DNA of 64,000 nucleotides from Trichoplax adhaerens (Eukaryota > Placozoa > Uniplacotomia > Trichoplacea > Trichoplacidae), in assembly GCF_000150275.1 (NCBI RefSeq), contig NW_002060945.1, positions 2,813,172-2,877,171 on the forward strand, given 5' to 3'. Position 1 is the first letter of the stretch, and every line of letters begins with the position of its first letter. This document shows, piece by piece, positions 11,911 through 22,800 of the stretch. Position numbers and translations under genes: made by a program. A model generated the notes under the pieces. That model saw only the letters and a list, made by a program, of their open reading frames with translations. It was not told the origin of the DNA and searched no databases.

Positions 11911-12342
11911 CAATGAAGGTATCAAATAAAATTCCTGGCGGACAGAAAGTATTTTATGTCGAAAATAAACCAAAAGGCGACGAGGAACAAGTAAAAATTC
12001 TAATTTCAGTTACATAAGATTATAGACGGAGCATTGGGTGCATGGAATAGTGCAACAAATCATAAGCATTACCTAGGCAACAATATCAGTTTTATTCTTT
12101 GACAGCTGCTGTAAATTTCACTTAATAATCAGGTAAAAAATATGAATACTTATACAGTAGCAGAGCGCGAGTAATTTTTCTACATAAAAATGATTAAGTA
12201 AAATTTTCGGAATGTATTAAAATATCTAGCTACCAATGTTTTAACCACAGCCAGCTTAGTTGCCTATCAAGAAGGGAAAGATACTACTACGGTAGCCTAT
12301 GATCCTAATAAATTATTTATTAAAATATTTTGAAGCTTTACA
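11911..12342 (+). pseudogene. Exon-like coding fragments, gene unknown
   Basis: Three short segments have much more protein-like codon content than their surroundings. 11914-11991 encodes ...IPGGQKVFYVENKPKGDEEQ and ends at a GTAAAA donor-like site. 12028-12090 encodes DGALGAWNSATNHKHYLGN after an ATTATAG acceptor-like site. 12251-12318 encodes SLVAYQEGKDTTTVAYDPNK after a CCACAG acceptor-like site. The phases do not join cleanly (0 at the first end, 1 at the next start), and no full gene could be assembled. The alternation of V-YVENK, GAWNSA and LVAYQEG is faintly like repeat blades of secreted beta-propeller lectins, but I cannot assign a family. This is either a decayed gene or a gene whose other exons I missed. 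Confidence 0.3.
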
Positions 12343-15228
12343 ATGATATCGGGTCATTAAAAGCTAATTGTGAGTCGTGAAATAGTTGATTAGCTGTTAT
12401 TGGTTAGATAAAGAGTCACGTTGTGAAACTCCGCTCCTTGAGATACGACTTTAGAACATTAAAAATCAGCTGGAGCTATATCCATTTTTAAGTAATTGCC
12501 GAGCAATGATAGGAAGCGTAAAGTATATTACCTAGAACAATCCGTAGCGTAGCAGTAAAGTTACTGACTATCCTAGCAAAATTTTAATTAAATGCCATTA
12601 AAGAATATCAAGATCCCTAATCATTAGAAAAGAGAACGACTTCATAAGAATACATTGGTAATTTGATACCGAATTATAAAATTGATACAGTAAATCATTT
12701 ACAGAACTACCTAAGGATGAAATAGAATAAAAATATATATTTTTCACTATATCTTTCGGTTTGACTATCTAGTTGTGAGGACTTCGATTTTATCGAACAT
12801 TATTTTTTCTTAAAAGTAAAGCGCCACGATAATGTCAATTTGAATTGATAGCATCTATATTAATATTAACTCACGAAGTATTAAGTAAGTAAGTAAGCTA
12901 TTAAATGTACTTTCATCTAGAAGTTACTAATAGTGAAAAAGTTACAGAAAATGGAACTTAATAAAAAATCGAATGAAAATATCTTTAAGTCAAAATCTTA
13001 CTTCTTACAATAAAACTTCTTTCAGATTCGGTAGACGATAAAACATTACATTTAAGGCATTAGATTCGCTTATTTATCATCCTCACTTCTTTATTTTTTA
13101 TTAGAAATATCAATGATGATATTCAGTTAGATGATAAATAGATTATTGTATCTATACAGTTATTTTACACGAAATAATCAGCTCTGGATCTGTTGGTGAC
13201 AAGTTAAGTAAATAAAAGTTGATAGTTTTTCGAATATTGAAAGTTTATGTCTATTTGCTCATTTCACTTTCAACTGACATAGCTAAAATATGATATGACT
13301 TAAATAACAGCTTGACATGATTGTCGTATTGTTCTATGTTGGTTAGTATATTGTAAGTAGTTTTATTCATACCATTGTTTCAACCAGGTTACAGTAGATT
13401 GTTTGATTTTAAATAATGGTGACACCTATTTTCTTATAACTTCTGAGTTGATAAATTTAAATCCTAACTTTTTATTCGCAGCTTTGCTTAATATTTAGTC
13501 TTAAATTAATCAAGCTATTAAATGTATAAGGTGTTTTAACTTACGGTTGTATAAATTTGAGATCCCGTTTAAATGTTGATAATGATGCCTAGTGTAGAAA
13601 GTGATAGGTGCTACTACTATTAGGTAGTACTTTTAAATTCATATGTGTAAAGATTATGCAGGAGATTAATAGTACTTTCTGTACAAGCGGTATCGCATAG
13701 TACATTATAGAATTTTTCCTAAATACTAGTTAATGCAATCTAAGTTGAATTTGTATAAAATGAATTAGTAATGTAGCGTTTGATTACTGCTATAGATAGT
13801 ATCGTAGCATTCATAGTCTTTAACCTTAAATTATGTTATAATTAATATTTTGCTAAAAGGTTTAACTGAAATCGTGTAGTAATTTTTCATATCAATGATT
13901 CTGAGTTAGCTGATTTACAGTATTGTAAATGATATTTCTTACCCACAATTTTTATGACGTTGTCAATCAAAATTTACCTACTGTAAGAAGTTCTCGGGCA
14001 AATGTAGAGATAGCATATTAGCAAAGTATAGAACTTTATTAAGACTTATAAGTGCGAACTAATAAAATATGACAGCAACGGTGATATACAGTATATAATC
14101 TATCATGGAGTATTCTAAAACTTATTAGTAGTTATTATAATATACATAGAATGAGTATTCTAGAAGGCTCTACAGGCATGTGAGGTTCGAATACGTGTGC
14201 ATCTAAGACTAGCTCTTACCAAGTCACTCTACCGATACTATGATACCTACACAAATTGATCAAAGGTCAATGCTTTATTTAAGAAAATGATCAATCCTTC
14301 CATTGAATTAATGCACGTAGTCATTTTGAATCAAATATCGACAACATCTTAACGCAAGTATAGAATTTTAATTAGATACTGTAGGTTATAAAGTTTAGCA
14401 TTAAAACATCATCGTATGCTAATCAGTCTTAATAAAGTAAAATTAAATGTTAGAGTTGATAGTTGATTGTTTTCTCTAAGAGTTGATTATGCTCCGTGAG
14501 TTCGCAAGTCAACTTGGAAAAATGGCTTGAAAATTGAATAAGAAATTTATGACTAATATGTAGTTAGTTCCTTATTCACTTAAAGCAGTTTAGTTAATGT
14601 TTCATTTTGAAAATTAACTGAGACAGTAAATATAGCTTGCAGCTTATGATGTACATTCTTAAATGTTGAATTGCATACTCTATCATTTCGTTTGGATAAT
14701 ATAGATAGGTTAGAACCTTTGAAAGAGAAAGTGGATGAGACTACTGCAACTACGGAATCCAAGCCCAAAGTGATTAAAGGCCGGGATATTTTCCAATATT
14801 TAGTTAACTGGATGCTGAGTAACCAGTGAAACCTAATAAAGCTTACAATAGGTATCTTTTACTTCATTATCTAACTTTGTCAAGAATGTCTTTGCTTCAT
14901 AATTTGATACAGTGTTACTGAAATATTACCAGACGGTATATGGTTACGTCGACCGGCTATTTTTAAAATGATTCCTTCTTCAAAATTTGATATTTTAAAA
15001 TGACAGGATCGAATGATTCATTAACTTTAAAATTCATCAAGGCGATATTCAGCATTATTATTCTTCGTTAGAGAACATATAAGAACAGTATCGCAGTTTT
15101 AAAATATTGTTATCAAAATTGTCTGAGTACTATTCAATTGAGACTGGAATTAAATCAAATTTATAAATTACTACGACGGATGATAACTTAATTTATTTTG
15201 AATTGAGACCATCAAATTTAATAGTGAA
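12343..15228. other. Intergenic before second GPCR
   Basis: AT-rich with many stop codons in all frames. The minus-strand frame 14580-14768 has no recognizable feature. It contains the tRNA-like element at 14165-14250 and otherwise nothing supportable. Confidence 0.5.
14165..14250 (-). other. tRNA-like degenerate sequence (copy 2)
   Basis: On the minus strand it reads TATCATAGTATCGGTAGAGTGAC, close to a tRNA D-arm/A-box, with ATTCGAACCTC about 35 bases later as a B-box-like T-loop. Acceptor and anticodon stems do not pair convincingly. It shares sequence and order with the shorter copy at 4172-4236, so a tRNA-derived repeat (SINE-like) or pseudo-tRNA is likeliest. Confidence 0.4.
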
Positions 15229-16269
15229 ATGGAATTAAGTAACATGAGCAATACTACAATTCAATCTTTAAGAGTCATTAAAATAAATTCCTTAGTCTTC
15301 TGCATCATCTTCTTGGCTATGGCTAGCACTGGAATGATATGGAATTTTGTGCTTTTTCGCACCATTTATAAACTCAAAAGATATCATTCTCCAACATTTA
15401 TTTTAATGGCTCACATGTCTCTTTCTGATTTCATTTGTCTAACAACTAATTTCTTATATATATTTATTAGTACTATATCTAGCTATATCGGTATATCCTT
15501 AATTTTACTTAGCATTTTATGCAAGATTCTCATTTTTATTGCCGTAATTGCCTATACAACATCAACACAATTGTTAATTGCAATCAGTTTCGATCGATTT
15601 AATACAATTGTCCAAGCGTCACATCAACATACTATTCCCTATTTTCGTAAAGGTAATAACCTTCGAAATTCTATTTTAGTCATTTGGTTAGCGGGTATTT
15701 GCATGGCTCTACCTCAAATTTGGTTGATTGATGTCAACCCACGATTTCCATATACTTGTGATAATCGAGAAATTCATTACATATTTAATATCTTTTATTA
15801 TTCATTGGGATTTGTTACTATTTATTTAATTCCATTCATCATTATGGCGTTATTTTATGCTAAAGTAATTTTATTTCTACGTTCATCTTTTGGAGTCAAT
15901 CAGGATAAATTCAATTATCTGCAGCGGAAACAGGAAGAGCATAAGAAGAAGGAGATTGTTCACATGTTAATAATAGTAACAGTCTTATTTATGCTTTTAA
16001 CCTTTCCCTTTGCTATCATGCTAATGATATTATCATTAATTGGTAAAACTCTAACTCGTATTATATTATATTCTCCACATTATGTTATATATATGATGCA
16101 GATTGCATATGGATTATCAATTATAGTTTGTTTGCAAAGTCCAGTCTGTTATATTATCTTTAATGCACAGCTCCGTCAAGATATGATTAGCTACGTACGA
16201 CAGTGTTATTCATTTACAATCTTCAGAAAAGGGAATTTAGTTATGGTCACTAGTCACAACTCTGTTTAG
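15229..16269 (+). CDS. Rhodopsin-like (class A) orphan GPCR, intronless paralogue
   Basis: A single 346-residue frame with seven hydrophobic segments. The short N-terminus has two sequons (Asn4-Met-Ser, Asn8-Thr-Thr). Landmarks: Asn39 in TM1 (GMIWN, where GxxGN is usual), LSD with Asp67 in TM2, Cys98 at the start of TM3 and a matching Cys in the ECL2 block RFPYTC, and Asp-Arg-Phe 122-124 in place of DRY. A basic, Glu/Lys-rich third intracellular loop and QSPVCYIIFN at TM7 (variant of NPxxY) follow. The paralogue at 6395-7627 shares FRTIY, HSPTFILMA/YTPTYILMA, DRFNTIVQAS and the RQDM start of helix 8. Receptor, G-protein coupled, plasma membrane; ligand unknown. The absence of the N-terminal intron separates the two copies. 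Confidence 0.9.
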   Translation: MELSNMSNTTIQSLRVIKINSLVFCIIFLAMASTGMIWNFVLFRTIYKLKRYHSPTFILMAHMSLSDFICLTTNFLYIFISTISSYIGISLILLSILCKILIFIAVIAYTTSTQLLIAISFDRFNTIVQASHQHTIPYFRKGNNLRNSILVIWLAGICMALPQIWLIDVNPRFPYTCDNREIHYIFNIFYYSLGFVTIYLIPFIIMALFYAKVILFLRSSFGVNQDKFNYLQRKQEEHKKKEIVHMLIIVTVLFMLLTFPFAIMLMILSLIGKTLTRIILYSPHYVIYMMQIAYGLSIIVCLQSPVCYIIFNAQLRQDMISYVRQCYSFTIFRKGNLVMVTSHNSV

Positions 16270-19200
16270 TCAAAATGATAGCTTACTATTGCTATACAAT
16301 GTAAATTATTTACTAACTTTACTGGCTTTTCTGTTATGGTACAACCCTCAAATAGATAAATAGATTGTAAGAAACCACTGAGTGATTTGTAAAGGTATAA
16401 GATTGACACTCTTATACGAGATCATAGATTCTCTGAAATCTCAAGATTGTATTAAGCGCATATCCGCGCTAAATAGTTACTGTAAATGTTGAAGGTTTGA
16501 TTAGAAATATTTTATTATTAAGGTGGTTTGACGGAGTAAATGTTACGGTGTTACCTTACCGTTAGCATAGTTTGATAAGTACAGTAGTAGATAATATAGA
16601 AGATATCCATATTTGTACTAATAGGTAAGATAAGTAATATCTTAATTTGGATATTATTTGTGATAGTTTATTACATATTTGATATTAATTGTAATTGTGT
16701 GATGTATAGTGGTAAGATAATTCAAGTTCTAGTACTACCCACCGTCCCTTGAAACGAGCATCGCGGGGTTATTTATACTACTGTTAGATGGCTGTGATTA
16801 TGGGTTCATTTCAATAGGTCAGTATAAGATTCTTACAGTAATTTTTACCTCAAGATTTCTTCATGTAAAACGAATAGCTCTAAGGTAGTAATTTCTGCAG
16901 AGTACTGATTATTAAAATAGTATTCGTTATATCGCTAAGGGTGGCCACTGGGCCTTTAAATTTTGGTTTCATGTAATATTCTGATGAAAATTGAATAAAC
17001 ATAGAATCTTTATACAGTTTTCTACATAGCCATTTTGATTGTTAAATTTTCTTATAAAGGTTGCTATCGACAGAGCAAGTTTTGCTTGCATACTCAAGCA
17101 ATCCTTAGACATATTATAATGATAGGCATAGAATTGACCACAGTACTAAGGACATCGTACCGCACTGTAGATATCTTACAGTACCTGCTAATGTTAACTT
17201 GGTATGTCCATCACCGTACATTAGTTATCATAATGTGCTTTGGACCATTAACTAATCTTTATATAGCATTTCTGGTGATACTTGTATGATTTGTAACAGG
17301 CAAAGTTTCTATTTGTGGACTGATAAAAGCCGAAATTATCTTCACTGGAAACATAACCTGGAGCGCTCCATTGGCCCACTTGCGTCACTGGAAGATTGCG
17401 TATATAAATGACACAAACAGCTAGCCACAAAGTGAAGAAACTTATTTCTATAAGTATAGCCACGAATATTAACGTAATCAACTCGGAAACACATCTAACT
17501 TTCAGCTAGAATACGTAAAATCTTGATGTTATTAAGTGAACTTTGCAAGTAATCACGAGCACTTGATGAAATTGGAAGAGAAAGATGTAGGAAATTATAA
17601 GTTGACCACCAAAGGGTGCGGTCACTTAAATATTAGTGACGATTGTATGTATTCTGCATTTGAAGGTGGCTCATTCGATAGAATGTCCGGTTAATGCGTA
17701 TATTTTTATGATTCACAAGAAGGTTGAATGCAAATGATCGATCAATATTCGGTTTGTGTGCATTTTCTAGCGAAAATGACTCAATTAGTGTCCAGGCATA
17801 ACCAGGTTGTGAGTCAAAATCAAACATCCAGCTATAGCTAATCACTATATAAAGAGCCATATCCAAATTTGGATACAATTAACTAAAAGCGCTAAGCACT
17901 TTATTAATAAATCTCGCTCATTTTCGCTTACCAGATTCAGTAAATATAGAATATCTACATTATTGACGTACAAACTACTTATTTTACGACTTTACAAGTA
18001 TACCAATTAAGTTAATATACGGTAATATCAGAATAAGTGAATAATCACATAAACTGTTATAAAATAGTTTTAAAAGTTTTATTTGGTGTTATATTAATGC
18101 AATAGCGGATTTATATCAGGCTCAAGAAGTTATGATTGTAGTAATCAACCTTATCTAAATTATGATAAGGCAATTTCGCAATTATTTATACATGTAATTA
18201 CATGAGTAGTAAGTCAGCTAATATACAAATCAGGTAAAAAGAAATATAATAATCAAGAAATCAAAAGATAATAGCATAAATGCTATAATATAAAATACGT
18301 AAGCCGACGTTTTGCAACTGATAGAGAGAGGAGGAGTTAGTAGTTAGTTTTACAAAACTTGGACTAATAGTGCAAATTCCTGTCTCCAATGTTAGTTGAC
18401 AGCAGTATGAACCTTTAATCAGTACGATAATCTGTCTGTTTCGTTAGTGTGCATTTTAAGAGCAGAATATAAATCTTCTCTCCACTTAAAATGCTACAAT
18501 ATACAAGTATTAATATTATTATCAGCGCATTAAAGAGAAAAATATTAGTCAATTTTTTCACAGTCTGCCAGTTAACTGCAGACATATATATGAGTAGTAA
18601 AGGATGATAAGGCTCGTAGTTTAATTATTGGTGCTTTAATAAGTCCTTGCGCTCTCAATTTGCAAAATTTGTGAGCTAAAATAAATAGCTTAAGAAAAAA
18701 TTCAAGTAATTATAGACAAATTTGTTGGAAATTGAGCTAATGAGTGTAAATTATTACTGGGTTGAAGGAAACACAATTTCAAGATGAGTCATGCAGTAAA
18801 AGCGATCTTTGATAATATGAATTATTCCTAATCACTATACTGTCGTTTTCTCTAAAATCCTGAATTATGAATATGTTTGATCTATAGATAAGTTTTAGTT
18901 ATTGCTAAACCGAAAATATAATTAAAATTAAAATTTCAAGTTGTTAATGTCTAGATTAGTTAGCAAATATTAGAGGCAAGTCGTGTAGTATTACCAAATT
19001 ATAAATTGATAGTTTATGAAATGATTATTTCCCTTAATTTGCTATTGATTTAGCTTTAACATGGAATATTTCAGTATAAGATACCTCATTAATGGAAAAA
19101 TAAGCTATTGTTATTATCTACAAATTGCATAAGTATGTTTTTAGTCAATTTTAGTTACAAATAGGATTTTTAGTACTTCATTTAGTCGCTTAAATTTGCT

Positions 19201-19865
19201 GGAAGTGAAACCGACTTCTTAGCTCGGAACAGTTTAGAAGTCTGCTGAGAGCTATTCTTATCTAGATAAGCAAATAGAGCGTAGCAATTTTGGTAATCTG
19301 ACTTATTTTAATTCTTCATTCACTTTATAAAAACACGCGAAAAGTTTACTATTAGTTATCAGCATAATTTAATATATCATATCCTGTCAAAGATTGTAAA
19401 ATTTATTGAATTACCAGCTAAACGAGAGACCAACCATGTAAACGGAACCTTTAGACTATCTTTTTCGTCGTATATTATTTCAAATATTTTTACTAAGAGG
19501 AAAAATTTCAATGTAATGGCGCAAGATTAGCATTTAAAATAATTTTATAGAAAAGCGACGATCTATTTATATCATTTTGGCTTTATGTTTATGTCAGCTA
19601 CAAGTATAAATGATTTAATAAGCATTTCCAAGTACTGTCACCATCACATCTTGAACTATCATTTCTAATACCCTTCATTAATGTTAAACTCATGCAATAC
19701 CCTTTGAAGTATATTTAGACTTCACTGCAGTCTTTAGCTCACATTCTTAAATATAGATGTTTTATATTGTACCGAAAATAGATAGCTATACAATCTATTT
19801 CTACTATACTCAAATATAGCTTGTCATGATTAGTTATTTATAGCACCTATAGTCTTCGCTGTTTT
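16270..19865. other. Intergenic with two weak minus-strand frames
   Basis: No convincing gene. Minus-strand frames at 17633-17878 (81 codons) and 17248-17481 (77 codons) are the least random. The second has a hydrophobic anchor (LIFVAILIEISFFTLWLAV) followed by a polar NLPVTQVGQWSAPGYVSSED stretch. They could be exons of an unknown membrane protein, but no family is recognizable and no splice pairing is proven. The frame 17035-17289 (plus) overlaps them and is unlikely to be real. Confidence 0.35.
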
Positions 19866-22800
19866 CTACAACCATTTGCTGTTACTCAGTCTGTTTATGG
19901 CAAATGTCATATTCAATTCTACTATCGTGTTCTCTGCATGTGATCTATCGCTTAATCTATAAATACTGATGATTTCTGCCTCAGATTTGTCAGTTACACT
20001 ATTCGTAGCAAAAGTACTTCCTTACGTTACTCCACGACAGCTTACACGCTGATCTAACGTAACTACCGCATTGTACCTCCATTTCTATCTATAATAAAGC
20101 ATTCACTTTATCAAAACCCCTTGCATATTTTATGTGAATGCCTACTAAGTCAGCAGTCGCTGATTCTTCGAACCTTCCATCATATCCTTACCTTTACAGT
20201 CTCTTGAAGATGAATTAATCGAACTCTTTGAAACCTGTCTCTGATGTGATAAATCTGATTTCGTACCAACAATAAGCATAGGCATCTAATAGATATTCAC
20301 ATAATTAATTGAGATCAATTACAATAAATTAAATTGAATTATTAAATAAAAGTTATACTATGGCTTAAATAATCTTACATCATTTCCCCTGATTTTAGCT
20401 GTTTCTGTTTTTAATCTTTTAGCAAGTTCAAAGGAAGCTATGGAATCAAGGCTAAAAACAAATATCGCTGCCTGAAAAGTAAATCAAACATTTGTGCAAT
20501 TGTAAAGGAATGAATGGTCACTTTTATTTTTTAAATCGATTTCTACTTTTAAATTAAATAATAGATAAAAATTATAATATTGAAATAGTAATTAGCTATT
20601 CTGAAGCTCTGATGACAACAATCCAGAATAATTTGTTATTACAAAGTCAAGATTTAAGGCTGACCCGGAAAAATGGCTTTAAATATTGACTCCCTACTCT
20701 CGATTTTAAACTTCTTTTACTACTTCAATAACTACAGCGTTAGTCTTTCTATTAGTGTTTCTCTTACAACATCATATGTTAATTACTAAACAGAAGCCAT
20801 TGATTAATAATATATATCATACACAGTACTGAAATACATACGCGTATATTGTATGGTACTCAGTGAACAAGTCCAGCCAATATCACGAGTAGCGTGTTCG
20901 ACTAGTAATTGTAACTTAATATATGACTGACTGTAATCATGCTTATTTTTCTTGAAATTTCATCGTTCAAAATAGTAAAAAAAATAGTGCTTAACTACAA
21001 TAACGTAACATAATTGCCAAATCCCATCAAATTTTTCTTACGTCAGCTGTTGCTAAATAGTAATTTGGTACGGACGAGGTTTCATCGTCCTAAAAAGGAA
21101 TATAATCCGCTTCATTAAAAATAAATCGGCTGCCGATGGCAACATTTTCTTCAAATCAATATTGCAATAATTACTGATACATTGCTACACTAAAATTTTA
21201 TTACAGTAAATAATGTTCAGATCAATCAATTATAACATCTACAATATCTTTGATTGCAGAAAGCACCTTAGCCAAATAGATAAAAGCTTACTGATTTCTT
21301 AACATAGCTTAGATGGTATTATAATTCACGGATACTTATTAACAGACACTGGTGCAAGTAGTTTATTAAATTGCAGGGTGAACTATAACTTAAAAAATTA
21401 CAGTTTACTGTAGCTATTTAACAACTCATAAATAAAATGACTTGAATAGCTCACCAGACCACCGGTGTCAAATAAACTGATTCGTTCTTTAATTCCTCGA
21501 TCAGATTCTAGTATAATGTCATAGATATCTTCAATAGTAGTATAAGGTTCCTAATATATTAACAGAGTATCGCAATGTTAGTATACACATATTAGACATT
21601 CAGCTATTCCATAAAACAGCTTATTTGCGATATATTCTGTATACTATATAGTCAAGGATAGAGCTCAGTTTAATCTTTGTATGGCTTGGTTGAAAAGATT
21701 TTCTTTCCCTTTATTAAATATACATATAGTAATAAAACAAACTCGAAGACTTACTCCATTGACTACGTTTGAAAAAAATTCTGGTAAATAAAAGGAGTGT
21801 ACATCGATGCTTTCACTGTAATAAACGATAAATATCTGCCCCAATGTAAGCCATGTAATAATGCTTGTACTTAACCTAAATTTTGTAATTATTAGAATGA
21901 ACTTTAAGCACGTTGCTTCACTAATGATTTATCATATTGTGCCATGATAACCTATAATCGGCCCAATTTCTTCTTTTAAAATTATGCTTAACTAATGAAA
22001 AATTCTTGCTAAGTGCGGTAACAAAACATCTCTACAAAACTTCTTTACTGTAACAGTGTGAATAATTTTTTTGTTTCTGTTGTTACAGTATTTAAATTCG
22101 ACAAATAATATAAATCTTAAACTAATAATAAGTAGAATAAAGGAATTATGAGATTGTAATCTAATTCCTTTAAACATGGCGAACAATAATACAACAATCA
22201 TTGATTAATGAGAGCATAAAGGCCCATTTTCTGGCTTTGATATCAACCAACATTCAGTAATTGCAATTGCATATACTTTTTGTGTATCTGAAGATGATTT
22301 TATGATCAAATAAAGATAGTTAATTAAATTTATTTATTGCTAATTTATACAGTGGAACGATCATGCGTAGTGCCTTGAATTTGGTTGCAAATTTATCGTT
22401 GATGGAAAAATAAAATGTCAAAGGTAGAGAGTAATAGAAATACGTTAATAAACGTTGTGTACAATGTAACACTATACATAGGCTTAGCAATGAGATCAAC
22501 TTTTAAATGTCAATTACTACGGGCGCATTCAAAGGATAACTATGCTGGAAGTTAAGCCATTATTTAAGGGATTAGTAGATACTATTACCGTAGTAATGGC
22601 TTCTTAGTCTAACAAACCGGTAGTAATTCATTACAATCATGTCATCTCTTGAGACTTCTAGTTTGGAGTTGGGATAATAACGAACCATTCCGCTGCATTA
22701 TTCATGAAATAGGATAAAATATATACTTGATACTCTTTCCATCTGCCAACTTACTAAAAGACATATTAGGTTCTACGTGCGATATCTCAACTTAAAATCA

